Shown here one piece after another: positions 34,902 through 43,237 of a DNA stretch of 64,000 nt (the first letter of the stretch is position 1; each line of letters opens with the position of its first letter). The position numbers and the translations under genes were made by a program. Source of the stretch: JAGVWJ01 sp964588555 (GTDB lineage: Archaea; Micrarchaeota; Micrarchaeia; Anstonellales; Bilamarchaeaceae); NCBI GenBank assembly GCA_964588555.1, contig CAZPPT010000003.1, forward strand, positions 86,531-150,530, in the 5' to 3' direction. A model generated the notes under the pieces. It saw nothing but the letters and a program-made list of their open reading frames with translations, ran no database searches and had not been told where the DNA came from.

Positions 34902-35216
34902 ATGACACGAATCTTGGTGCGCCCGGTCATTATAATCAGGAAGGGAAATATAGGTAGAACGCAGGGTACTGACATGGGTGCACGGCTTGCAACAATTTTT
35001 AAAAACCAATCGCTCATCGAACCGGTCCCCCATGGCGACCCAACTACAGTGTCTGCAACGGTAAGGCAAAGTAATGGCAGGTTTCTCGCAGAGGCACGCG
35101 TACACGTAGGGGAAGGCGAACACCGGCTACGATATGAGATAAAACCGCAAAAACGCGGCTTTATTGCACGCTGTATAGGGATCGAAAGTTTACCGACCCA
35201 AGAGAAAAGTAAATGA
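34902..35216 (+). CDS. Hypothetical protein, 104 residues
   Basis: A small basic protein (MTRILVRPVIIIRKGNIGRT) starting two bases after the FKBP stop, so cotranscribed. There are no membrane segment and no cysteine motif. The middle contains a short beta-rich part (NGRFLAEARVHVGEGEHRLR). Function unknown; the linkage to FKBP is the only hint. Confidence 0.6.
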   Translation: MTRILVRPVIIIRKGNIGRTQGTDMGARLATIFKNQSLIEPVPHGDPTTVSATVRQSNGRFLAEARVHVGEGEHRLRYEIKPQKRGFIARCIGIESLPTQEKSK

Positions 35217-35217
35217 G

Positions 35218-36240
35218 TCAAATCTTAGGCTCCTGCATCGTGGCGCAGTGGATGCCCCCATACCCATACACAAGATCGCGGGAGTAAATTGGTACGATTT
35301 CGCGCCCTGGGAAGCAGGATTGCAAAGCCTCGATCGCCTTTTTATCGTTCTTATCATTAAATACTGGCAATAGGACTGATTTGTTTGTAATATAGAAATT
35401 CCCATAACTTACAGGCAATCTTCGTTCAGGAATTGACATCTTTCTTGGCATAGGGAGCGTGATAATTTCAAATTGGGTTTCTTTTAGTTTGTCGTAATTT
35501 TCCTTAAGGGGCTTGTAATTTGAATCGGTTGTATCCTCTTCCAAGGCAGTTACAATTGTATTCTTACTGACAAAACGGGTAATGTCGTCTACATGACCGT
35601 CTGTATCGTCGCCTTCAATCCCTTCGTTAAGCCAAATGGTGCGTTCGACGCCAAGATAATCCGCAAGATATCGTTCGATCTCTTTTCGTGATAAATTCGG
35701 ATTTCGGTTTTTGTTAAGGAGGCACTGCTCAGTAGTTATAAGTGTTCCTTCCCCATTTACGTCAATCGATCCTCCTTCAAGGACAATGTTCGGCTCGTAA
35801 ATTGGTAGGTTGGTTGATTTGGCAATTTTCATCCCCGTTTCGTTATCCGCAAGGAGGTCGTCGTATTTATTTCCGTATGCATTGTAGATCCACTTGCTAA
35901 TTGACCTCTTACGCGTTTTTTTGTTAATTAAAAATATCGGCGCGTAATCGCGTATCCAAACGTCTGCGCTCGGAATTCGGTAAAAAATAACGTTTTTGAG
36001 AGATACGCCCGCGCGTTCAAGCTTTTTTGTTATATTTTCTTCCCAACCCGCGTCATTAACGAGAATCTTTACTTTCTCGCCTGGTGCAAGTGCTTCAATC
36101 ATTTGGCAGTACGCAATTTCCACATTTTCAATGACCCCCTTTGGAAACGTATCGGGATCCTTTGGCCACGAAATCCATGTTGCCTCGTGTTCATGCCATT
36201 CGGGCGGCATGAAAAAGCCATGTTTTTTTGGAGTATCCAT
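35218..36240 (-). CDS. aguA: Agmatine deiminase
   Basis: 340 residues of the PPAD family that converts agmatine to N-carbamoylputrescine. Motifs: ATWISWPKDPDTFP, SADVWIRDYAPIF, NIVLEGGSIDVNGEGT, EGIEGDDTDGHVDDITRF and the nucleophile Cys near residue 332 in YGGIHCATMQEP. The partner amidase lies 0.5 kb upstream in the same orientation, separated by a toxin-antitoxin pair. Confidence 0.9.
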   Translation of the reverse strand: MDTPKKHGFFMPPEWHEHEATWISWPKDPDTFPKGVIENVEIAYCQMIEALAPGEKVKILVNDAGWEENITKKLERAGVSLKNVIFYRIPSADVWIRDYAPIFLINKKTRKRSISKWIYNAYGNKYDDLLADNETGMKIAKSTNLPIYEPNIVLEGGSIDVNGEGTLITTEQCLLNKNRNPNLSRKEIERYLADYLGVERTIWLNEGIEGDDTDGHVDDITRFVSKNTIVTALEEDTTDSNYKPLKENYDKLKETQFEIITLPMPRKMSIPERRLPVSYGNFYITNKSVLLPVFNDKNDKKAIEALQSCFPGREIVPIYSRDLVYGYGGIHCATMQEPKI

Positions 36241-36249
36241 ACATCATCA

Positions 36250-36522
36250 CTAAAATTTATAGGTAGTTTCATCTCTTTTTTCAATTTTAAGCAGGTATAC
36301 CCTATGTCCTAATTCATCTACATAATAAGAAACCCTAAACTTTCCAAAGCGTGCTCTAAATGTATTTGATTTTCCCTCTATCTTACGGATGTCATACTCT
36401 TTAAATGGTACTGGTACTGTTTTTATCCGTTCACAAAATTCATCAATTCTTTCTTTTAATTTTGGGTCTAATTGATCGTAATCTTTTTTACCACGTTTAT
36501 TACCAAAATATACATCAAACAA
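36250..36522 (-). CDS. RelE/ParE-family toxin
   Basis: 90 residues with the RelE-like order: a helical N-terminus (KKDYDQLDPKLKERIDEF), then IRKIEGKSNTFRARFGKFRV and SYYVDELGHRVYLLKIEKRD. The family cleaves mRNA on the ribosome or acts on gyrase. The upstream gene (8-base gap) is a small acidic protein, the expected antitoxin arrangement. The pair is more AT-rich than the flanking agmatine genes. Confidence 0.8.
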   Translation of the reverse strand: MFDVYFGNKRGKKDYDQLDPKLKERIDEFCERIKTVPVPFKEYDIRKIEGKSNTFRARFGKFRVSYYVDELGHRVYLLKIEKRDETTYKF

Positions 36523-36530
36523 ACTATCGC

Positions 36531-36716
36531 CTATTTCTTCATCTTGGAAAGAGGGGTTATATTTCCTGCTTTTGCATCTCGTATAAGGTCGTCTAATTCC
36601 TTTTGTTCTTGAGAATCTAGTTTTTCTTCTGGAATTAATAGATGTTCTAACGTAGCAATACGCTGATTTACCTTTTTTATTTCCTCATATACCATGTTAA
36701 TAGTCACGTTTTCCAT
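36531..36716 (-). CDS. Putative antitoxin of the RelE-like toxin
   Basis: 61 residues, acidic, predicted helical (YEEIKKVNQRIATLEHLLIP) with the tail KELDDLIRDAKAGNITPLSK. Size and place directly before the toxin gene fit an antitoxin. No DNA-binding motif is clear, so autoregulation is only presumed. Confidence 0.7.
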   Translation of the reverse strand: MENVTINMVYEEIKKVNQRIATLEHLLIPEEKLDSQEQKELDDLIRDAKAGNITPLSKMKK

Positions 36717-36752
36717 TTAATCACCAGTATAGTATAGCGACGCCTCTTTAAA

Positions 36753-37616
36753 TCATTTTCTAGGGGGCCCAGTTTCAATCAATTTTTTATAAACATCTGG
36801 CCTTCGATTATAGAAAAACCGCCAGCCTTCGCGCACAAGCTTATTGTGTGCAAGATCAACTTTTGCAATTACAACTTCTTCATCTGTGCCACCGCGTGCA
36901 AGTATTTTGCCAAATGCGTCACAAACAAATGAGCCGCCCCAAAATGTCATATCCCCTTCTGTCCCAACGCGATTTACCGCCGCAACCACCAGGGAGTTTG
37001 CAATTGCATGTCCCCGCTGTACATCTGTCCACGCGGTTTTCCAGTCCCCTTCCGTTTGTTCCACGTTTTTTACCCGGCCTATGGCAGTTGGGTAGAATAC
37101 CATGTCAGCACCCAAGAGTGCGTTTGTACGTGCAGCCTCGGGGTACCATTGGTCATAGCAAATAAGCGTCCCCAGTTTTCCATTTTTAGTTTCAAATACC
37201 TTAAAACCAAGATCCCCCTGTTCGAAATAACACTGTTCATAGAAGTTAGGGTCATGCGGGATGTGCATCTTCCTATAGGTTCCCAAAAGCTTGCCGGCCT
37301 CGTCAAATACAGGCGTCGTGTTGTAGTATTTATTACCCGCCTTCTCAAAAATCGAGCCACCGATAATAATTATTTTTAATTCGCGAGCAAATTTTGAAAG
37401 CACATCTGTTGTTGGCCCTGGGATGGTTTCAGCATACTCTTTTTTTGCATTCTCATATTGCGGAAAATAGGGACTAGTGAATAACTCTGGCAGACAAACA
37501 ACCTGTGCGCCCTTTTTTGCCGCTTCCTTGATCATGTTCGATGCTTTTTGAAGGTTTTCTTCCTTGCGTTCAGTCATGCTCATCTGGATAAGTCCAAGCG
37601 TAATTTCATTTTTCAT
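36753..37616 (-). CDS. aguB: N-carbamoylputrescine amidase (nitrilase superfamily)
   Basis: 287 residues from MKNEITLGLIQMSMTERKEE. The Glu-Lys-Cys triad is visible: CLPELF (E44), TYRKMHIP (K116) and LICYDQWYPE (C153). The context HDPNFYEQCYFEQGD and the nearby agmatine deiminase point to N-carbamoylputrescine as substrate, giving putrescine, CO2 and ammonia. Upstream in-frame Met codons run into the intergenic region and are rejected. Confidence 0.9.
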   Translation of the reverse strand: MKNEITLGLIQMSMTERKEENLQKASNMIKEAAKKGAQVVCLPELFTSPYFPQYENAKKEYAETIPGPTTDVLSKFARELKIIIIGGSIFEKAGNKYYNTTPVFDEAGKLLGTYRKMHIPHDPNFYEQCYFEQGDLGFKVFETKNGKLGTLICYDQWYPEAARTNALLGADMVFYPTAIGRVKNVEQTEGDWKTAWTDVQRGHAIANSLVVAAVNRVGTEGDMTFWGGSFVCDAFGKILARGGTDEEVVIAKVDLAHNKLVREGWRFFYNRRPDVYKKLIETGPPRK

Positions 37617-37650
37617 AGAACCACATGTAGTTATGCACCAAATGTTTAAA

Positions 37651-38604
37651 TCAATGTTTAGCTCCAAGTATCTTCTTTATCCGTTCCAAACTCTCTTTTG
37701 GCGTCTCGATTGTATTAAGCAAGTAAACCGGAACCCGCGCAAATAGTTCCTTAAAAAATGCGACTCGCTCCGTACGTTTCTTTGGCGTCCGAATTAATTG
37801 ATGTGGATTACAAAAGTCGTATTTAAGCATAAAGTCAAGTGCTTCCTTTAAACTTAATTTCTTTAAAACTTCTTTTTTAGGATCGCGCATAAGAAGGACA
37901 ACTGCATTGAGAGCTGAATTTTCCCGAATCCGCTGTTCACCAAATATTCTTTTTACATCAACAACTGCCCTGCCTTGCGTATCTTTTCGGATATCTGCAA
38001 GTTGTGCCTTAAACGAAGGCCAGTTTTCTGCTAAATCATCTCGAATATATGAGTTTTTTTCAGATGCATACACGAGAATGTCGTTTTCAACTAGACGCAC
38101 AAAAAACCAGTCGTCAGTAAGGAAATTGTTCTTCTTATCAAGTAATAACCCGTAGGTAAGCGTTGTCTTACCTGAACCACTCGGCCCAATAATTGCAATT
38201 CCCCTGCCGCCATGATCAACAAATGAGCCATGAATCGAGTATCTGCGGTGCTCTGAAATAAAGTCTTCAAAAAAGTCTGCAACAAGTCCTAAGGCTATGC
38301 TTTTTACCCACCCATAGTAATTGCAATTCTTTATGATGACCGTTTTGGAGCGAGGTTCATATAACACACGAAATTTTTTGTCTTTGGTGTCAATTGCAAA
38401 AACTCGGGCATGAGGACGAATATTCTCGTCTATTGGCTTAAAATTATCATCCCACATCTGCTTGAAGAGTTCGTTACTGGTAAAAAACTTCACGCATGTC
38501 CCATGAATGTTTGCCTTTTTTTCGTATAAGCCTTCTTTGTAGATGTCAAACATGCACTTGTTTTTTTCTTCGACTGAAATAAGTTCGACCTGGTAAGTTG
38601 CCAT
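37651..38604 (-). CDS. HPr kinase/phosphorylase-like P-loop protein
   Basis: 317 residues. The P-loop IIGPSGSGKTTLTYGLLL (about 138-155) is followed by FLTDDWFFVR (DD at 164-165), the arrangement of HprK-type kinases and PEPCK-like folds. An N-terminal domain of about 120 residues precedes it. Classic HprK phosphorylates the PTS protein HPr; no PTS gene is visible here, so another substrate, perhaps a small molecule, is likely. Confidence 0.65.
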   Translation of the reverse strand: MATYQVELISVEEKNKCMFDIYKEGLYEKKANIHGTCVKFFTSNELFKQMWDDNFKPIDENIRPHARVFAIDTKDKKFRVLYEPRSKTVIIKNCNYYGWVKSIALGLVADFFEDFISEHRRYSIHGSFVDHGGRGIAIIGPSGSGKTTLTYGLLLDKKNNFLTDDWFFVRLVENDILVYASEKNSYIRDDLAENWPSFKAQLADIRKDTQGRAVVDVKRIFGEQRIRENSALNAVVLLMRDPKKEVLKKLSLKEALDFMLKYDFCNPHQLIRTPKKRTERVAFFKELFARVPVYLLNTIETPKESLERIKKILGAKH

Positions 38605-38654
38605 ATCTGGAATTATTACCTAAGATTTTTAAATGGAGTAATTGAGAATTAGCC

Positions 38655-39524
38655 ATGCAAATAAGCGAGTTTATCAGGTTAGTCCGGTTTGAGCATGCGC
38701 TCATGCTTGCAATTGCAGTATTTATCGCAGAAACCATAGTACTTGGAGAACTGCCTGCGCTTAGCACTGTGATCGCCCTCTCGCTTTTAGTCCCCGTATT
38801 CAGTGAGATGGGCAGTTTCGCACTTAACGATTACCTTGACCTTGAAAGCGATAAAGTAAACAAAAGAACTGAACGACCGCTCGTCCGCGGAGCAATTTCG
38901 CCGGAATTTGCGTATCGGTTCGCATGGGTTAGTTTGATTATATCTACTGCGCTCGCTTTTTTTATTAATATAAACGCGTTTATTATCGCACTTATTTTTA
39001 ACGCGCTCGCGATCGCATATAACTATAAGCTAAAGGATATTGCCCTCATCGGTAACGCATACATTGGATTTACCATGGCTATCCCGTTTATCTTTGGGAA
39101 TCTTGTGATCTCGCCAACACTTCACCCTGTCGCGTTCACCCTTGCGCTTCTCGGTTTTGTTTCCGGTCTCGCACGCGAGATAGTCAAGAGCACTGAGGAC
39201 ATGGAAGGCGATGCAAAGGCGCGTAAAGCAAAGACGCTCCCAATTTTAATTGGAAGAAAAAACGCACTTATTATTGCGATTGTTTTGTATGTAGTGTTTA
39301 TACCGCTTACATACGTGCCGTTTATGTATGGACTAAATCAATATGCGTCTTCGCAGCTTTTTATAAGCGCTGCAGTAATTGGCATTCTAACGAATATTTA
39401 CCTTCTTCTCATTGCAATAAAGGCTAAGGAAGCAGTCGCGAAAGAAAAATTGAAAAAAGCACGAAAAATAAGTTTGATTTCTTTGGGGCTTGGGTTGGTC
39501 GGATATTTACTTGGAGCATTGTAA
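38655..39524 (+). CDS. UbiA-family prenyltransferase (probable archaeal lipid DGGGP synthase)
   Basis: 289 residues with about eight membrane helices. The two Asp-rich motifs are NDYLDLESDKVNKRTERPLV and EIVKSTEDMEGDAKARKAKT. In archaea the usual UbiA protein is geranylgeranylglyceryl phosphate geranylgeranyltransferase, which adds the second isoprenoid chain to membrane lipids. Other UbiA roles (quinone or heme) cannot be excluded. Confidence 0.82.
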   Translation: MQISEFIRLVRFEHALMLAIAVFIAETIVLGELPALSTVIALSLLVPVFSEMGSFALNDYLDLESDKVNKRTERPLVRGAISPEFAYRFAWVSLIISTALAFFININAFIIALIFNALAIAYNYKLKDIALIGNAYIGFTMAIPFIFGNLVISPTLHPVAFTLALLGFVSGLAREIVKSTEDMEGDAKARKAKTLPILIGRKNALIIAIVLYVVFIPLTYVPFMYGLNQYASSQLFISAAVIGILTNIYLLLIAIKAKEAVAKEKLKKARKISLISLGLGLVGYLLGAL

Positions 39525-39543
39525 AAATATAAAATGGGATCAG

Positions 39544-39560
39544 TGTGAACTTCGTTCACA
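39544..39560 (+). terminator. Hairpin after the UbiA gene
   Basis: TGTGAAC and GTTCACA pair perfectly across a TTC loop, 20 bases after the stop; TTTTG follows at 39567-39571. It may end the UbiA transcript, or separate it from the convergent tRNA-Pro gene. Confidence 0.45.
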
Positions 39561-39581
39561 TATCCATTTTGTAAATAAAAA

Positions 39582-39881
39582 TGGGGTTGCCCAGATCAGT
39601 TCCCTGTTTTCAGTTTTGAAAACCGAAAAGAGATATCATCCGCCCCGAGGGGATCAGGATGAAACCTCAAACTGAGGGGGACGCTTCCCCCGCGGTTTAG
39701 GTTTGAACTGGGATCACGGACTTTTCCTTCACTTTCTGGGCGCTCTTTAGGCATCCCAAAAGAGTGCACCCGAAGCCCGCAGTCTACCAGGCGAGCCAGT
39801 TACCCGTTTTCAGTGACCAGTTTCCAGTGACAAGACTCGAAACTCAAAACCGAAAACGGGAAACTGTTAGCCCACAACCCC
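39582..39881 (-). tRNA. tRNA-Pro (CGG) with three introns
   Basis: The acceptor GGGGTTG (39881-39875) pairs with CAACCCC (39589-39583); discriminator A at 39582; no CCA. Intron 1 (about 39867-39791) is in the D-loop: central helix GGGC/GCTC, bulges TAA and GCC, and a 14-of-15 intron stem. Intron 2 (about 39768-39723) is at 37/38 beside anticodon CGG (39772-39770); the anticodon stem is CGGGC/GTCCG. Intron 3 (about 39701-39596) is in the T-loop; the T-stem CCCAG/CTGGG gives the normal loop TTCAAAT on splicing. The mature tRNA is about 71 nt out of 300. Confidence 0.87.
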
Positions 39882-39936
39882 TTGAAAAATAAATATAAAC
39901 AAACGTTTTTAATAAGGAGTAGAAAGAACTAACTAC

Positions 39937-41589
39937 ATGTCTGACATATTAGAATCAATCATCCGCAAGCACGCGCTCAAAAACGCCGCTGATTTTGGAA
40001 AGGCAAATGCGGGGTCAGTCGTTGGGAAGGTAATCGCCGAAGTGCCAGGCTGCAAGAAAGACATGAAAAAGACAATGGAACTGATTAACCGCGTGGTAAA
40101 GGAGATAAACTCATTACCAAAGGAAAAAATCGAAAAAGAACTTTCACAATACACGTTTATTGAAAAACCGGCTGAAAGGCCAAAAAAAATGCTTGAGGCA
40201 AACGGGCCAGTAATAACCCGTTTTCCGCCTGAGCCGTCAGGCCACCCCCATATCGGACACGCGAAGGCGGCATGGCTTGACCATACAGTTGCACAGGAAA
40301 ACAATGGGCATATGGTCCTTCGGTTTGACGATACGAATCCTGAAAAGGAATCTCAGGAATTTGTCGATGCAATTAAGGATGGATTACGCTGGCTTGGAAT
40401 ACATTGGAAACAGGAAACGTTTACTTCGGATAATGTCAGGAGGATTTATGAGTATGCCGAACAGCTGATTAAACAAGAAAGGGCGTATGTCTGTACTGCC
40501 CCGCAGGAAGAAATTTCCCAAATGAGGACAACAAAAAAACCACTCAAAGACCGCGCTAATACGGTAGAAAAGAATCTTGCATTATGGGACGAAATGAAAA
40601 AAGGTAAAAAATACGTGCTTCTCTTTAAAGGTGACCTTGACTCACAGAACACGGTCATGCGCGATCCGGCGCTTGCACGCGTTATGACTGCGAAACACTA
40701 CAAACAGGGCACCTCCTATGCCGTATGGCCGGGGTATGACCTGGCAGTAGTTGTAATGGATCATTTGGAAGGAATTACCCATTCTATGAGGTCAAAGGAA
40801 TACGAGCTGCGCGATGAGCTGTATTATTGCCTATGCGATGCGCTTGGGTTTAAACGGCCTGAATTGATCGGATTTTCACGCCTTGATATCAAAAATGCGC
40901 CAATCAGTAAGCGATTACTTAAGCCACTCGTCGAAGAGGGCAAGGTGGGGGGGTGGGATGATCCGCGGCTGCCAACCATTTCAGGACTTAGGCGCAGGGG
41001 AGTTTTGCCCGAAGCAATTAGAGATTTTGTGCTTTCATTTGGATTAAGCAAGGTTGAAAGCGAACCGGGCTGGGAAAAGCTCCTTGTGGAAAACCGCAAG
41101 CTCCTTGACCCCGTTGCAAAACATTACTTCTTTGTTCCGCAAGCGGTTGCAGTACTAATTGACCTAACCGGAGAGCAAAAATATAAAATACGCGGTGAGG
41201 AACGCATTGCGCACATAAAAGATTCGGTGCTTATCCCAAAGAATGAGTTTGAAGGATTACACGAAAACGAAATCCTCGCACTTAAGGATTTGGCATTTGT
41301 CAAATTCACCGGCAAGGAATTTAAGGCAGTTAATCAGAAGGAAATTCCGCAGAAAAAAATACAGTGGGTAAGCCAGGTTGATGCAATTCACTGCGAAGTA
41401 CTTATTCCGCATGACCTTTTGAATGAGGATGGCACGTATAATGAAGAAAGCCTTGAGCGCGTCGAAGGGTATTGTGAAAAAGCATGTGCGTTACTAAATG
41501 AGGGGGACATCATCCAGTTTGAGCGCTTTGGGTTCTGCAGGTTAGATAAAAAAACAGAAAATAAACTGACGTTTGTGTTTAGCTGCTAG
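39937..41589 (+). CDS. gltX: Glutamyl-tRNA synthetase (archaeal type)
   Basis: 550 residues. An archaeal N-terminal helical domain (about 1-85) is followed by the class I signature FPPEPSGHPHIGHAKAAWL and the KMSKS-equivalent APISKRLLKP. The C-terminal half is the beta-barrel anticodon-binding domain of the GlnRS/archaeal GluRS type. Together with gatCAB in this window, and absence of any amide synthetase here, it may be non-discriminating, but that is not shown by sequence. Confidence 0.94.
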   Translation: MSDILESIIRKHALKNAADFGKANAGSVVGKVIAEVPGCKKDMKKTMELINRVVKEINSLPKEKIEKELSQYTFIEKPAERPKKMLEANGPVITRFPPEPSGHPHIGHAKAAWLDHTVAQENNGHMVLRFDDTNPEKESQEFVDAIKDGLRWLGIHWKQETFTSDNVRRIYEYAEQLIKQERAYVCTAPQEEISQMRTTKKPLKDRANTVEKNLALWDEMKKGKKYVLLFKGDLDSQNTVMRDPALARVMTAKHYKQGTSYAVWPGYDLAVVVMDHLEGITHSMRSKEYELRDELYYCLCDALGFKRPELIGFSRLDIKNAPISKRLLKPLVEEGKVGGWDDPRLPTISGLRRRGVLPEAIRDFVLSFGLSKVESEPGWEKLLVENRKLLDPVAKHYFFVPQAVAVLIDLTGEQKYKIRGEERIAHIKDSVLIPKNEFEGLHENEILALKDLAFVKFTGKEFKAVNQKEIPQKKIQWVSQVDAIHCEVLIPHDLLNEDGTYNEESLERVEGYCEKACALLNEGDIIQFERFGFCRLDKKTENKLTFVFSC

Positions 41590-43012
41590 GTTTCTTTGAT
41601 TTTTGTTCCCTTTCAACGAGAATTTCGGCGCAGCGTTTAAGGATTGAGCCTGCAAGACCAGGTGATACTTCCTGTTCCCCAGTCTTATGGCGAATAATAA
41701 CTTGGCGGTTATCTTCATACCGAACAATCTCACCCTGATACTCAAGCCGCAAGTGACCGCCTTTACCAGGAACTATGGAAAAACCATGACTAATCAACAA
41801 ACGATGAAAATTTCCCGTCTTCCGGCCGCCTCGAGACACGTCATCAAGTGGATGGTGTGGGCGTTCTTTTTTTCCGTTTATGCCTGACGTTGCGGAAGTC
41901 TGCAGTCGTCCAGTCATTTTTTCCTGCACGACTTCGCCGGCAAGTGCCTTAATAACTGCGTTTATGTCACAACCTTTTTTAGTTAATTCCTCATGTTGTT
42001 TTGGATGTTGGATAAGTGCAACAAGAGAACCGAAATTTCCTGCTAAAATATCGCGCATAACGCCATTTGAAAGACGCTTGCCTAAAAAATCAAATATAAT
42101 CCGTGCGTTCGTTTCACCAATTTTTGATGCAAGTACATCTTGGGCATCTTTACGGAGTTGTTGTATGTCGCTATCTGCTCTCTTTTTCTTTGGTGAGCGA
42201 GTTTGATCATTTCCCAAATCAGTCGATGTTAAGGGAGCTAATGGCCTAGCGACAGCTTTTACCGTTTCACTAGGGGCACCATCTTGAGTTTGTCGGATCG
42301 GTTTTAACAAATTCTTTCGTCTTAAATATTGTCTAAATGAAAGTAGCGCAAGTGAGGCATATAGACTAAGGGCAACAAAAAATCCAATCTCAAAAGTATT
42401 GCCGAGTAGATATTTTTTAGCATGGGCTATCTCTCGTTTTTCTCTTTCAATGGCAATTTGTTCATTTAGAAATGATCCTAGGTATCTATCTGAAGATTTT
42501 GAATGTAGTTTATCGCGAACACTCGTCCACACAAATAATGGACCTTTCGCCCCTCTATCGCCCTCAATACCTAAAATTGAGCCAAATTTTTCCCTACGGA
42601 TGAGGTATTTTGATGAAGTGTCCAGGTCATCAACAAAAGAGAGGCCATAATATCTAAAAGCATGTGATAAAAATTTCCATTGAATTTTATCAATAGATTC
42701 AGACATGGATTCAGCGGGTTGGCGCTCAAGCAGTATAAGATTAATTTCTAGGGCGAGATTAGTTAAGTCACCAGCTTGAAGCACTGAATAGATGGAATGG
42801 ATAAATGAACCATTAGCAGTTGTAGGATTATTTTTTTCATCCCTACGTGAGACTGCTGCCGTACGTGCTGACAGATCATTTTTATTAATGCCATAATAGA
42901 CTGCTGAAACGGCAATTGCAGTAACAAGTGGAAATGCAAATTTAAGAGCCCTAAATCTAGACATTATGGGGCTTTTTGATCTTAATGTATCTACTTTTAG
43001 CCGTTTTTGCAT
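41579..43012 (-). CDS. Membrane protein with C-terminal HicA-like domain
   Basis: 477 residues. A first membrane helix lies near 25-42 (FAFPLVTAIAVSAVYYGI) and a second near 208-225 (EIGFFVALSLYASLALLSF); about 165 residues between them would face outside. The cytoplasmic part has a helical middle, then residues 401-465 resemble HicA/YcfA: LLISHGFSIVPGKGGHLRL (GGH, His 420), VIIRHKTGEQEVSPG and SILKRCAEIL. HicA toxins are stand-alone mRNA interferases of about 60-80 residues; this membrane-tethered form is unusual. No HicB antitoxin gene adjoins it. Confidence 0.6.
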   Translation of the reverse strand: MQKRLKVDTLRSKSPIMSRFRALKFAFPLVTAIAVSAVYYGINKNDLSARTAAVSRRDEKNNPTTANGSFIHSIYSVLQAGDLTNLALEINLILLERQPAESMSESIDKIQWKFLSHAFRYYGLSFVDDLDTSSKYLIRREKFGSILGIEGDRGAKGPLFVWTSVRDKLHSKSSDRYLGSFLNEQIAIEREKREIAHAKKYLLGNTFEIGFFVALSLYASLALLSFRQYLRRKNLLKPIRQTQDGAPSETVKAVARPLAPLTSTDLGNDQTRSPKKKRADSDIQQLRKDAQDVLASKIGETNARIIFDFLGKRLSNGVMRDILAGNFGSLVALIQHPKQHEELTKKGCDINAVIKALAGEVVQEKMTGRLQTSATSGINGKKERPHHPLDDVSRGGRKTGNFHRLLISHGFSIVPGKGGHLRLEYQGEIVRYEDNRQVIIRHKTGEQEVSPGLAGSILKRCAEILVEREQKSKKPSS

Positions 43013-43237
43013 ACTATAATAACGCCAGGAAATCTTTTTAAAGTTATTTATTATGGTATTTTAAGAGATTAATTTTTTTCTAAATGTCCCATGCAAAAAA
43101 TATACTGCCGTCAAGTCTGTGGGAAAACGTATTCTAAGAGCAGACCCGGGAAAAGTTTCCGCCGTGTATTTTTTTCATACGGTCATTGGTTTCGCCCGGA
43201 TAGTAATGTATTAATACCTCATTTGTTTTTTTTAACC

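Noticed and set aside
39596..39867. Homing endonuclease or maturase gene inside tRNA introns
   Set aside because: The introns are 46-106 bases, too short, and have no frame of note.
43091..43237. N-terminal 49-residue extension of NrdR
   Set aside because: It does not resemble NrdR, whose conserved start is MHCPYC; a good ATG is there.
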